The notes beneath the pieces are model-generated. The model saw only the letters and a program-made list of their open reading frames with translations. It ran no database searches and had not been told where the DNA came from. 64,000 bases of DNA from Allacma fusca. Taxonomy: Eukaryota; Arthropoda; Collembola; Symphypleona; Sminthuridae. Positions 1-13,400 of the stretch are shown here, piece by piece; positions within the stretch are counted from its first letter, which is position 1; the number at the start of each line of letters is the position of its first letter. The DNA lies in the NCBI GenBank assembly GCA_947179485.1, contig OX359248.1, forward strand, positions 58,476,386 through 58,540,385, written 5' to 3'. The position numbers and the translations under genes were made by a program.

Positions 1-1190
1 GCTGCCAAGGCTCAATTCTCGAATTTATGATGAATTGAAAAACTTTGGAAAAGGCGATGAAAATGACGTGACGCTCAGGTCACTTTGTAAGGTGTTTGAC
101 GAACTCTTCCGAATCTCCTTAAACTTTGGTAATACACTCGGGCAGTCTGCCAAAGCTCTTCTCAAATTTGGGATGAATTGAAATTTTTTGAAAAAAGCGA
201 TGAAAATGACGTGACGCTCAGGTCACTTTTTAAGGTGTTTGCCGAACTCGTCCGAATCTCCTTAAACTTTGGTAATACACTCGGGCAGGCTGCCAAAGGT
301 CAATTCTCGAATTTGAGATGAATCGAAAAACTTTAAACAGCGATGAAAATGAGGTCTCGTTGCTGTGGTCACTGTTTAACGCGTTTGCTAAGCTCGTCCG
401 AATCTCTTTAAGCTATGGTAATACATTTGGGCAGGCTGCCAAGGCTCAATTCTCGAATTTATGATGAATTGAAAAACTTTGGAAAAGGCGATGAAAATGA
501 CGTGACGCTCAGGTCACTTTGTAAGGTGTTTGACGAACTCTTCCGAATCTCCTTAAACTTTGGTAATACACTCGGGCAGGCTGCCAAAGGTCAATTCTCG
601 AATTTGAGATGAATCGAAAAACTTTAAACAGCGATGAAAATGAGGTCTCGTTGCTGTGGTCACTGTTTAACGCGTTTGCTAAGCTCGTCCGAATCTCTTT
701 AAGCTATGGTAATACATTTGGGCAGGCTGCCAAGGCTCAATTCTCGAATTTATGATGAATTGAAAAACTTTGGAAAAGGCGATGAAAATGACGTGACGCT
801 CCGGTCACTTTGTAAGGTGTTTGACGAACTCTTCCGAATCTCCTTAAACTTTGGTAATACACTCGGGCAGTCTGCCAAAGCTCTTCTCAAATTTGGGATG
901 AATTGAAATTTTTTGAAAAAAGCGATGAAAATGACGTGACGCTCAGGTCACTTTTTAAGGTGTTTGCCGAACTCGTCCGAATCTCCTTAAACTTTGGTAA
1001 TACACTCGGGCAGGCTGCCAAAGGTCAATTCTCGAATTTGAGATGAATCGAAAAACTTTAAACAGCGATGAAAATGAGGTCTGGTTGCTGTGGTCACTGT
1101 TTAACGCGTTTGCTAAGCTCGTCCGAATCTCTTTAAGCTATGGTAATACACTCGGGCTGGCTACCAAACCTCAATTCTCGAATTTGAGAT

Positions 1191-2057
1191 GAATTGAAAA
1201 ACTTTAAACAGCGATGAACATGGCGTGGCGTTTAGGACACTTTTTTAAAGGTGTTTGCCGAACTCGTCCGAATCTCCTCAAGTTTTGGGATTACACTCGG
1301 GCAATCTGCCAAAGATCAATTCTTGAATTTGATATAAATCGAGAAACTTAAAACAGCGATGAAAATGAGGTCTCGTTGCTGTGGTCACTGTTTAACGTGT
1401 TTGCTAAGCTCGTCCAGATCTCTTCAAACTTTGGTAATACACTCGGGCGGGCTGCCCAAGCTCAATTCTCGAATTTGAGATGAATCGAAAAACTTCAAAC
1501 ATAGCGATGAACATGAGGTGGCGTTTAGGACACTTTTTAAGGTGTTTGCCGCACTCGTCCGAACCTCCTTTAACTTTGGCACTACACTCGGGCATTCTGC
1601 GAAAGCTTAATTCTCGCTTTTGAGATGAATTGAAAAACTTTTGACAAATCGATGAAAATGACTTGACGCCCACCTCACTTTTTAAGATGTTTGACGAACT
1701 CGTCCGAATCTTCTTAAACTTTGGAAATAAACTCGGGCATGCTGCCAAAGCACAATTCTCGAATTTGAGATGAATTTAAAAACTTTAAACATAGCGATGA
1801 ACATGACAAGGCGTTTAGGACACTTTTTAAGGTGTTTGCCGAATTTGTCCGAACCTCCTTTAACTTTGGCAATACACGGGCATTCTGCGAAAGCTCAATT
1901 CTCGAATTTGAGATGAATTAAAGAACTGGAAAAAGCAAAGAAAATGACGTGACGCTCAGGTCACTTTTTAACGTGTTTGCCGAACTCGTCCGAATCTCCT
2001 TAAACTTTGGTAATACACTCGGGCTGGCTACCAAACCTCAATTCTCGAATTTGAGAT
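1191..2057 (+). repeat. Diverged monomer block E-F-G-H-I-J (copy 1)
   Basis: Six consecutive monomers averaging 144.5 bp differ strongly from the A-D classes. E has gaacatggcgtggcgtttag and an extra T/A (ttttttaaagg). F has gtccagatctcttcaaac. G has gtttaggacac and ggcactacac. H has acttgacgcccacctcac. I has gacaaggcgtttagg and lacks bases in aatacacggg. J has agaactggaaaaagcaaag. They are flanked by ordinary monomers, so the block travels as a cassette inside the array. These look like older, less homogenised monomers. Confidence 0.85.
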
Positions 2058-5000
2058 GAATTGAAGAACTTTAGACAGCGATGAAAATGAGGTCTCGTTG
2101 CTGTGGTCAGTCTGACGCGTTTGCTAAGCTCGTCCGAATCTCTTTAAGCTATGGTAATACATTTGGGCAGGCTGCCAAGGCTCAATTCTCGAATTTATGA
2201 TGAATTGAAAAACTTTGGAAAAGGCGATGAAAATGACGTGACGCTCAGGTCACTTTTTAAGGTGTTTGACGAACTCTTCCGAATCTCCTTAAACTTTGGT
2301 AATACACTCGGGCAGGCTGCCAAAGGTCAATTCTCGAATTTGAGATGAATCGAAAAACTTTAAACAGCGATGAAAATGAGGTCTGGTTGCTGTGGTCACT
2401 GTTTAACGCGTTTGCTAAGCTCGTCCGAATCTCTTTAAGCTATGGTAATACATTTGGGCAGGCTGCCAAGGCTCAATTCTCGAATTTATGATGAATTGAA
2501 AAACTTTGGAAAAGGCGATGAAAATGACGTGACGCTCAGGTCACTTTGTAAGGTGTTTGACGAACTCTTCCGAATCTCCTTAAACTTTGGTAATACACTC
2601 GGGCAGGCTGCCAAAGGTCAACTCTCGAATTTGAGATGAATCGAAAAACTTTAAACAGCGATGAAAATGAGGTCTCGTTGCTGTGGTCACTGTTTAACGC
2701 GTTTGCTAAGCTCGTCCGAATCTCTTTAAGCTATGGTAATACATTTGGGCAGGCTGCCAAGGCTCAATTCTCGAATTTATGATGAATTGAAAAACATTGG
2801 AAAAGGCGATGAAAATGACGTGACGCTCAGGTCACTTTGTAAGGTGTTTGACGAACTCTTCCGAATCTCCTTAAACTTTGGTAATACACTCGGGCAGGCT
2901 GCCAAAGGTCAACTCTCGAATTTGAGATGAATCGAAAAACTTTAAACAGCGATGAAAATGAGGTCTGGTTGCTGTGGTCACTGTTTAACGCGTTTGCTAA
3001 GCTCGTCCGAATCTCTTTAAGCTATGGTAATACATTTGGGCAGGCTGCCAAGGCTCAATTCTCGAATTTATGATGAATTGAAAAACTTTGGAAAAGGCGA
3101 TGAAAATGACGTGACGCTCAGGTCACTTTTTAAGGTGTTTGACGAACTCTTCCGAATCTCCTTAAACTTTGGTAATACACTCGGGCGGTCTGCCAAAGCT
3201 CTTCTCAAATTTGGGATGAATTGAAATTTTTTGAAAAAAGGGATGAATATGACGTGACGCTCAGATCACTTTTTAAGGTGTTTGCCGAACTCGTCCGAAT
3301 CTCCTTAAACTTTGGTAATACACTCGGGCAGGCTGCCAAAGGTCAATTCTCGAATTTGAGATGAATCGAAAAACTTTAAACAGCGATGAAAATGAGGTCT
3401 CGTTGCTGTGGTCACTGTTTAACGCGTTTGCTAAGCTCGTCCGAATCTCTTTAAGCTATGGTAATACACTCGGGCAGGCTGCCAAAGGTCAATTCTCGAA
3501 TTTGAGATGAATCGAAAAACTTTAAACAGCGATGAAAATGAGGTCTCGTTGCTGTGGTCACTGTTTAACGCGTTTGCTAAGCTCGTCCGAATCTCTTTAA
3601 GCTATGGTAATACATTTGGGCAGGCTGCCAAGGCTCAATTCTCGAATTTATGATGAATTGAAAAACTTTGGAAAAGGCGATGAAAATGATGTGACGCTCA
3701 GGTCACTTTGTAAGGTGTTTGACGAACTCTTCCGAATCTCCTTAAACTTTGGTAATACACTCGGGCAGGCTGCCAAAGGTCAACTCTCGAATTTAAGATG
3801 AATCGAAAAACTTTAAACAGCGATGAAAATGAGGTCTCGTTGCTGTGGTCACTGTTTAACGCGTTTGCTAAGCTCGTCCGAATCTCTTTAAGCTATGGTA
3901 ATACATTTGGGCAGGCTGCCAAGGCTCAATTCTCGAATTTATGATGAATTGAAAAACTTTGGAAAAGGCGATGAAAATGACGTGACGCTCAGGTCACTTT
4001 GTAAGGTGTTTGACGAACTCTTCCGAATCTCCTTAAACTTTGGTAATACACTCGGGCAGGCTGCCAAAGGTCAACTCTCGAATTTGAGATGAATCGAAAA
4101 ACTTTAAACAGCGATGAAAATGAGGTCTGGTTGCTGTGGTCACTGTTTAACGCGTTTGCTAAGCTCGTCCGAATCTCTTTAAGCTATGGTAATACATTTG
4201 GGCAGGCTGCCAAGGCTCAATTCTCGAATTTATGATGAATTGAAAAACTTTGGAAAAGGCGATGAAAATGACGTGACGCTCAGGTCACTTTGTAAGGTGT
4301 TTGACGAACTCTTCCGAATCTCCTTAAACTTTGGTAATACACTCGGGCAGGCTGCCAAAGGTCAACTCTCGAATTTGAGATGAATCGAAAAACTTTAAAC
4401 AGCGATGAAAATGAGGTCTCGTTGCTGTGGTCACTGTTTAACGCGTTTGCTAAGCTCGTCCGAATCTCTTTAAGCTATGGTAATACATTTGGGCAGGCTG
4501 CCAAGGCTCAATTCTCGAATTTATGATGAATTGAAAAACATTGGAAAAGGCGATGAAAATGACGTGACGCTCAGGTCACTTTGTAAGGTGTTTGACGAAC
4601 TCTTCCGAATCTCCTTAAACTTTGGTAATACACTCGGGCAGGCTGCCAAAGGTCAACTCTCGAATTTGAGATGAATCGAAAAACTTTAAACAGCGATGAA
4701 AATGAGGTCTGGTTGCTGTGGTCACTGTTTAACGCGTTTGCTAAGCTTGTCCGAATCTCTTTAAGCTATGGTAATACATTTGGGCAGGCTGCCAAGGCTC
4801 AATTCTCGAATTTATGATGAATTGAAAAACTTTGGAAAAGGCGATGAAAATGACGTGACGCTCAGGTCACTTTTTAAGGTGTTTGACGAACTCTTCCGAA
4901 TCTCCTTAAACTTTGGTAATACACTCGGGCAGGCTGCCAAAGGTCAATTCTCGAATTTGAGAGGAATCGAAAAACTTTAAACAGCGATGAAAATGAGGTC

Positions 5001-5640
5001 TCGTTGCTGTGGTCACTGTTTAACGCGTTTGCTAAGCTCGTCCGAATCTCTTTAAGCTATGGTAATACATTTGGGCAGGCTGCCAAGGCTCAATTCTCGA
5101 ATTTATGATGAATTGAAAAACTTTGGAAAAGGCGATGAAAATGACGTGACGCTCAGGTCACTTTGTAAGGTGTTTGACGAACTCTTCCGAATCTCCTTAA
5201 ACTTTGGTAATACACTCGGGCAGGCTGCCAAAGGTCAACTCTCGAATTTGAGATGAATCGAAAAACTTTAAACAGCGATGAAAATGAGGTCTCGTTGCTG
5301 TGGTCACTGTTTAACGCGTTTGCTAAGCTCGTCCGAATCTCTTTAAGCTATGGTAATACATTTGGGCAGGCTGCCAAGGCTCAATTCTCGAATTTATGAT
5401 GAATTGAAAAACTTTGGAAAAGGCGATGAAAATGACGTGACGCTCAGGTCACTTTGTAAGGTGTTTGACGAACTCTTCCGAATCTCCTTAAACTTTGGTA
5501 ATACACTCGGGCAGGCTGCCAAAGGTCAACTCTCGAATTTGAGATGAATCGAAAAACTTTAAACAGCGATGAAAATGAGGTCTGGTTGCTGTGGTCACTG
5601 TTTAACGCGTTTGCTAAGCTCGTCCGAATCTCTTTAAGCT

Positions 5641-8255
5641 ATGGTAATACATTTGGGCAGGCTGCCAAGGCTCAATTCTCGAATTTATGATGAATTGAAA
5701 AACTTTGGAAAAGGCGATGAAAATGACGTGACGCTCAGGTCACTTTTTAAGGTGTTTGACGAACTCTTCCGAATCTCCTTAAACTTTGGTAATACACTCG
5801 GGCAGGCTGCCAAAGGTCAATTCTCGAATTTGAGATGAATCGAAAAACTTTAAACAGCGATGAAAATGAGGTCTCGTTGCTGTGGTCACTGTTTAACGCG
5901 TTTGCTAAGCTCGTCCGAATCTCTTTAAGCTATGGTAATACATTTGGGCAGGCTGCCAAGGCTCAATTCTCGAATTTATGATGAATTGAAAAACTTTGGA
6001 AAAGGCGATGAAAATGACGTGACGCTCAGGTCACTTTGTAAGGTGTTTGACGAACTCTTCCGAATCTCCTTAAACTTTGGTAATACACTCGGGCAGTCTG
6101 CCAAAGCTCTTCTCAAATTTGGGATGAATTGAAATTTTTTGAAAAAAGCGATGAATATGACGTGACGCTCAGATCACTTTTTAAGGTGTTTGCCGAACTC
6201 GTCCGAATCTCCTTAAACTTTGGTAATACACTCGGGCAGGCTGCCAAAGGTCAATTCTCGAATTTGAGATGAATCGAAAAACTTTAAACAGCGATGAAAA
6301 TGAGGTCTCGTTGCTGTGGTCACTGTTTAACGCGTTTGCTAAGCTCGTCCGAATCTCTTTAAGCTATGGTAATACACTCGGGCAGGCTGCCAAAGGTCAA
6401 CTCTCGAATTTGAGATGAATCGAAAAACTTTAAACAGCGATGAAAATGAGGTCTCGTTGCTGTGGTCACTGTTTAACGCGTTTGCTAAGCTCGTCCGAAT
6501 CTCTTTAAGCTATGGTAATACATTTGGGCAGGCTGCCAAGGCTCAATTCTCGAATTTATGATGAATTGAAAAACTTTGGAAAAGGCGATGAAAATGACGT
6601 GACGCTCAGGTCACTTTGTAAGGTGTTTGACGAACTCTTCCGAATCTCCTTAAACTTTCGTAATACACTCGGGCAGGCTGCCAAAGGTCAACTCTCGAAT
6701 TTGAGATGAATCGAAAAACTTTAAACAGCGATGAAAATGAGGTCTGGTTGCTGTGGTCACTGTTTAACGCGTTTGCTAAGCTCGTCCGAATCTCTTTAAG
6801 CTATGGTAATACATTTGGGCAGGCTGCCAAGGCTCAATTCTCGAATTTATGATGAATTGAAAAACTTTGGAAAAGGCGATGAAAATGACGTGACGCTCAG
6901 GTCACTTTTTAAGGTGTTTGACGAACTCTTCCGAATCTCCTTAAACTTTGGTAATACACTCGGGCAGGCTGCCAAAGGTCAATTCTCGAATTTGAGATGA
7001 ATCGAAAAACTTTAAACAGCGATGAAAATGAGGTCTCGTTGCTGTGGTCACTGTTTAACGCGTTTGCTAAGCTCGTCCGAATCTCTTTAAGCTATGGTAA
7101 TACATTTGGGCAGGCTGCCAAGGCTCAATTCTCGAATTTATGATGAATTGAAAAACTTTGGAAAAGGCGATGAAAATGACGTGACGCTCAGGTCACTTTG
7201 TAAGGTGTTTGACGAACTCTTCCGAATCTCCTTAAACTTTGGTAATACACTCGGGCAGTCTGCCAAAGCTCTTCTCAAATTTGGGATGAATTGAAATTTT
7301 TTGAAAAAAGCGATGAATATGACGTGACGCTCAGATCACTTTTTAAGGTGTTTGCCGAACTCGTCCGAATCTCCTTAAACTTTGGTAATACACTCGGGCA
7401 GGCTGCCAAAGGTCAATTCTCGAATTTGAGATGAATCGAAAAACTTTAAACAGCGATGAAAATGAGGTCTCGTTGCTGTGGTCACTGTTTAACGCGTTTG
7501 CTAAGCTCGTCCGAATCTCTTTAAGCTATGGTAATACACTCGGGCAGGCTGCCAAAGGTCAACTCTCGAATTTGAGATGAATCGAAAAACTTTAAACAGC
7601 GATGAAAATGAGGTCTCGTTGCTGTGGTCACTGTTTAACGCGTTTGCTAAGCTCGTCCGAATCTCTTTAAGCTATGGTAATACATTTGGGCAGGCTGCCA
7701 AGGCTCAATTCTCGAATTTATGATGAATTGAAAAACTTTGGAAAAGGCGATGAAAATGACGTGACGCTCAGGTCACTTTGTAAGGTGTTTGACGAACTCT
7801 TCCGAATCTCCTTAAACTTTCGTAATACACTCGGGCAGGCTGCCAAAGGTCAACTCTCGAATTTGAGATGAATCGAAAAACTTTAAACAGCGATGAAAAT
7901 GAGGTCTGGTTGCTGTGGTCACTGTTTAACGCGTTTGCTAAGCTCGTCCGAATCTCTTTAAGCTATGGTAATACATTTGGGCAGGCTGCCAAGGCTCAAT
8001 TCTCGAATTTATGATGAATTGAAAAACTTTGGAAAAGGCGATGAAAATGACGTGACGCTCAGGTCACTTTTTAAGGTGTTTGACGAACTCTTCCGAATCT
8101 CCTTAAACTTTGGTAATACACTCGGGCAGGCTGCCAAAGGTCAATTCTCGAATTTGAGATGAATCGAAAAACTTTAAACAGCGATGAAAATGAGGTCTCG
8201 TTGCTGTGGTCACTGTTTAACGCGTTTGTTAAGCTCGTCCGAATCTCTTTAAGCT
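5641..8255 (+). repeat. 1162-bp 8-monomer higher-order repeat, two full units plus part of a third
   Basis: Units start at 5641, 6803 and 7965, exactly 1162 bp apart. The pattern is A-B-A-C-B-B-A-B. The second and third A monomers at 6512 and 7674 share a private change (tttcgtaatac instead of tttggtaatac), so that A was copied within this HOR. The same arrangement recurs at 14932, 16094 and 17256 in the second 9291-bp copy. Confidence 0.85.
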
Positions 8256-10430
8256 ATGGTAATACATTTGGGCAGGCTGCCAAGGCTCAATTCTCGAATT
8301 TATGATGAATTGAAAAACTTTGGAAAAGGCGATGAAAATGACGTGACGCTCAGGTCACTTTGTAAGGTGTTTGACGAACTCTTCCGAATCTCCTTAAACT
8401 TTGGTAATACACTCGGGCAGGCTGCCAAAGGTCAATTCTCGAATTTGAGATGAATCGAAAAACTTTAAACAGCGATGAAAATGAGATCTCGTTGCTGTGG
8501 TCACTGTTTAACGCGTTTGCTAAGCTCGTCCGAATCTCTTTAAGCTATGGTAATACATTTGGGCAGGCTGCCAAGGCTCAATTCTCGAATTTATGATGAA
8601 TTGAAAAACTTTGGAAAAGGCGATGAAAATGACGTGACGCTCAGGTCACTTTGTAAGGTGTTTGACGAACTCTTCCGAATCTCCTTAAACTTTGGTAATA
8701 CACTCGGGCAGTCTGCCAAAGCTCTTCTCAAATTTGGGATGAATTGAAATTTTTTGAAAAAAGCGATGAAAATGACGTGACGCTCAGGTCACTTTTTAAG
8801 GTGTTTGACGAACTCGTCCGAATCTCCTTAAACTTTGGTAATACACTCGGGCAGGCTGCCAAAGGTCAATTCTCGAATTTGAGATGAATCGAAAAACTTT
8901 AAACAGCGATGAAAATGAGGTCTCGTTGCTGTGGTCACTGTTTAACGCGTTTGTTAAGCTCGTCCGAATCTCTTTAAGCTATGGTAATACATTTGGGCAG
9001 GCTGCCAAGGCTCAATTCTCGAATTTATGATGAATTGAAAAACTTTGGAAAAGGCGATGAAAATGACGTGACGCTCAGGTCACTTTGTAAGGTGTTTGAC
9101 GAACTCTTCCGAATCTCCTTAAACTTTGGTAATACACTCGGGCAGGCTGCCAAAGGTCAATTCTCGAATTTGAGATGAATCGAAAAACTTTAAACAGCGA
9201 TGAAAATGAGATCTCGTTGCTGTGGTCACTGTTTAACGCGTTTGCTAAGCTCGTCCGAATCTCTTTAAGCTATGGTAATACATTTGGGCAGGCTGCCAAG
9301 GCTCAATTCTCGAATTTATGATGAATTGAAAAACTTTGGAAAAGGCGATGAAAATGACGTGACGCTCAGGTCACTTTGTAAGGTGTTTGACGAACTCTTC
9401 CGAATCTCCTTAAACTTTGGTAATACACTCGGGCAGTCTGCCAAAGCTCTTCTCAAATTTGGGATGAATTGAAATTTTTTGAAAAAAGCGATGAAAATGA
9501 CGTGACGCTCAGGTCACTTTTTAAGGTGTTTGCCGAACTCGTCCGAATCTCCTTAAACTTTGGTAATACACTCGGGCAGGCTGCCAAAGGTCAATTCTCG
9601 AATTTGAGATGAATCGAAAAACTTTAAACAGCGATGAAAATGAGGTCTCGTTGCTGTGGTCACTGTTTAACGCGTTTGCTAAGCTCGTCCGAATCTCTTT
9701 AAGCTATGGTAATACATTTGGGCAGGCTGCCAAGGCTCAATTCTCGAATTTATGATGAATTGAAAAACTTTGGAAAAGGCGATGAAAATGACGTGACGCT
9801 CAGGTCACTTTGTAAGGTGTTTGACGAACTCTTCCGAATCTCCTTAAACTTTGGTAATACACTCGGGCAGGCTGCCAAAGGTCAATTCTCGAATTTGAGA
9901 TGAATCGAAAAACTTTAAACAGCGATGAAAATGAGGTCTCGTTGCTGTGGTCACTGTTTAACGCGTTTGCTAAGCTCGTCCGAATCTCTTTAAGCTATGG
10001 TAATACATTTGGGCAGGCTGCCAAGGCTCAATTCTCGAATTTATGATGAATTGAAAAACTTTGGAAAAGGCGATGAAAATGACGTGACGCTCCGGTCACT
10101 TTGTAAGGTGTTTGACGAACTCTTCCGAATCTCCTTAAACTTTGGTAATACACTCGGGCAGTCTGCCAAAGCTCTTCTCAAATTTGGGATGAATTGAAAT
10201 TTTTTGAAAAAAGCGATGAAAATGACGTGACGCTCAGGTCACTTTTTAAGGTGTTTGCCGAACTCGTCCGAATCTCCTTAAACTTTGGTAATACACTCGG
10301 GCAGGCTGCCAAAGGTCAATTCTCGAATTTGAGATGAATCGAAAAACTTTAAACAGCGATGAAAATGAGGTCTGGTTGCTGTGGTCACTGTTTAACGCGT
10401 TTGCTAAGCTCGTCCGAATCTCTTTAAGCT
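8256..10430 (+). repeat. 725-bp pentamer, three tandem units
   Basis: Units start at 8256, 8981 and 9706. Each is A-B-A-C-B. The first two share gtttgttaagc just upstream of their starts (8229, 8954) and gagatctcg (8484, 9209). The third carries the ctccggtcac variant that is also present in the 415-1139 unit. The middle of the triplet contains the boundary between the two 9291-bp copies, so the pentamer is a plausible site of unequal exchange. Confidence 0.8.
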
Positions 10431-13400
10431 ATGGTAATACACTCGGGCTGGCTACCAAACCTCAATTCTCGAATTTGAGATGAATTGAAAAACTTTAAAC
10501 AGCGATGAACATGGTGTGGCGTTTAGGACACTTTTTTAAAGGTGTTTGCCGAACTCGTCCGAATCTCCTCAAGTTTTGGGATTACACTCGGGCAATCTGC
10601 CAAAGATCAATTCTTGAATTTGATATAAATCGAGAAACTTAAAACAGCGATGAAAATGAGGTCTCGTTGCTGTGGTCACTGTTTAACGTGTTTGCTAAGC
10701 TCGTCCAGATCTCTTCAAACTTTGGTAATACACTCGGGCGGGCTGCCCAAGCTCAATTCTCGAATTTGAGATGAATCGAAAAACTTCAAACATAGCGATG
10801 AACATGAGGTGGCGTTTAGGACACTTTTTAAGGTGTTTGCCGCACTCGTCCGAACCTCCTTTAACTTTGGCACTACACTCGGGCATTCTGCGAAAGCTTA
10901 ATTCTCGCTTTTGAGATGAATTGAAAAACTTTTGACAAATCGATGAAAATGACTTGACGCCCACCTCACTTTTTAAGATGTTTGACGAACTCGTCCGAAT
11001 CTTCTTAAACTTTGGAAATAAACTCGGGCATGCTGCCAAAGCACAATTCTCGAATTTGAGATGAATTTAAAAACTTTAAACATAGCGATGAACATGACAA
11101 GGCGTTTAGGACACTTTTTAAGGTGTTTGCCGAATTTGTCCGAACCTCCTTTAACTTTGGCAATACACGGGCATTCTGCGAAAGCTCAATTCTCGAATTT
11201 GAGATGAATTAAAGAACTGGAAAAAGCAAAGAAAATGACGTGACGCTCAGGTCACTTTTTAACGTGTTTGCCGAACTCGTCCGAATCTCCTTAAACTTTG
11301 GTAATACACTCGGGCTGGCTACCAAACCTCAATTCTCGAATTTGAGATGAATTGAAGAACTTTAGACAGCGATGAAAATGAGGTCTCGTTGCTGTGGTCA
11401 GTCTGACGCGTTTGCTAAGCTCGTCCGAATCTCTTTAAGCTATGGTAATACATTTGGGCAGGCTGCCAAGGCTCAATTCTCGAATTTATGATGAATTGAA
11501 AAACTTTGGAAAAGGCGATGAAAATGACGTGACGCTCAGGTCACTTTTTAAGGTGTTTGACGAACTCTTCCGAATCTCCTTAAACTTTGGTAATACACTC
11601 GGGCAGGCTGCCAAAGGTCAATTCTCGAATTTGAGATGAATCGAAAAACTTTAAACAGCGATGAAAATGAGGTCTGGTTGCTGTGGTCACTGTTTAACGC
11701 GTTTGCTAAGCTCGTCCGAATCTCTTTAAGCTATGGTAATACATTTGGGCAGGCTGCCAAGGCTCAATTCTCGAATTTATGATGAATTGAAAAACTTTGG
11801 AAAAGGCGATGAAAATGACGTGACGCTCAGGTCACTTTGTAAGGTGTTTGACGAACTCTTCCGAATCTCCTTAAACTTTGGTAATACACTCGGGCAGGCT
11901 GCCAAAGGTCAACTCTCGAATTTGAGATGAATCGAAAAACTTTAAACAGCGATGAAAATGAGGTCTCGTTGCTGTGGTCACTGTTTAACGCGTTTGCTAA
12001 GCTCGTCCGAATCTCTTTAAGCTATGGTAATACATTTGGGCAGGCTGCCAAGGCTCAATTCTCGAATTTATGATGAATTGAAAAACATTGGAAAAGGCGA
12101 TGAAAATGACGTGACGCTCAGGTCACTTTGTAAGGTGTTTGACGAACTCTTCCGAATCTCCTTAAACTTTGGTAATACACTCGGGCAGGCTGCCAAAGGT
12201 CAACTCTCGAATTTGAGATGAATCGAAAAACTTTAAACAGCGATGAAAATGAGGTCTGGTTGCTGTGGTCACTGTTTAACGCGTTTGCTAAGCTCGTCCG
12301 AATCTCTTTAAGCTATGGTAATACATTTGGGCAGGCTGCCAAGGCTCAATTCTCGAATTTATGATGAATTGAAAAACTTTGGAAAAGGCGATGAAAATGA
12401 CGTGACGCTCAGGTCACTTTTTAAGGTGTTTGACGAACTCTTCCGAATCTCCTTAAACTTTGGTAATACACTCGGGCGGTCTGCCAAAGCTCTTCTCAAA
12501 TTTGGGATGAATTGAAATTTTTTGAAAAAAGGGATGAATATGACGTGACGCTCAGATCACTTTTTAAGGTGTTTGCCGAACTCGTCCGAATCTCCTTAAA
12601 CTTTGGTAATACACTCGGGCAGGCTGCCAAAGGTCAATTCTCGAATTTGAGATGAATCGAAAAACTTTAAACAGCGATGAAAATGAGGTCTCGTTGCTGT
12701 GGTCACTGTTTAACGCGTTTGCTAAGCTCGTCCGAATCTCTTTAAGCTATGGTAATACACTCGGGCAGGCTGCCAAAGGTCAATTCTCGAATTTGAGATG
12801 AATCGAAAAACTTTAAACAGCGATGAAAATGAGGTCTCGTTGCTGTGGTCACTGTTTAACGCGTTTGCTAAGCTCGTCCGAATCTCTTTAAGCTATGGTA
12901 ATACATTTGGGCAGGCTGCCAAGGCTCAATTCTCGAATTTATGATGAATTGAAAAACTTTGGAAAAGGCGATGAAAATGATGTGACGCTCAGGTCACTTT
13001 GTAAGGTGTTTGACGAACTCTTCCGAATCTCCTTAAACTTTGGTAATACACTCGGGCAGGCTGCCAAAGGTCAACTCTCGAATTTAAGATGAATCGAAAA
13101 ACTTTAAACAGCGATGAAAATGAGGTCTCGTTGCTGTGGTCACTGTTTAACGCGTTTGCTAAGCTCGTCCGAATCTCTTTAAGCTATGGTAATACATTTG
13201 GGCAGGCTGCCAAGGCTCAATTCTCGAATTTATGATGAATTGAAAAACTTTGGAAAAGGCGATGAAAATGACGTGACGCTCAGGTCACTTTGTAAGGTGT
13301 TTGACGAACTCTTCCGAATCTCCTTAAACTTTGGTAATACACTCGGGCAGGCTGCCAAAGGTCAACTCTCGAATTTGAGATGAATCGAAAAACTTTAAAC

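Larger units (their letters stand above)
1..9291 (+). repeat. 9291-bp segmental satellite unit, copy 1 (64 monomers; left edge outside window)
   Basis: Base 1 lines up with base 9292, and every recognisable landmark recurs at exactly +9291. Examples are the diverged block at 1191, the gagaggaatcg variant near 4961, the tttcgtaat variant near 6658 and the ctccggtcac variant near 800. Because the offset never changes over about 8.4 kb, there is no net indel between the copies. Inside it are A-B dimers (2151-5931), 8-mers (5641-8255) and 725-bp pentamers (8256 onward). The unit probably began left of the window. Confidence 0.9.

Noticed and set aside
1404-1748. 114-codon minus-strand ORF (and its copy at 10695-11039)
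   Set aside because: It crosses F, G and H monomers and exists only because diverged monomers lost stops in that frame. Related shorter minus-strand ORFs appear wherever the same monomers recur. No recognisable domain.
6650-6680. CENP-B box-like sequence (ttcgtaatacactcggg)
   Set aside because: The spacing between TTCG and CGGG is too long by two bases relative to the CENP-B box. The TTCG occurs only in a few variant monomers, because the usual base gives ttggtaat.
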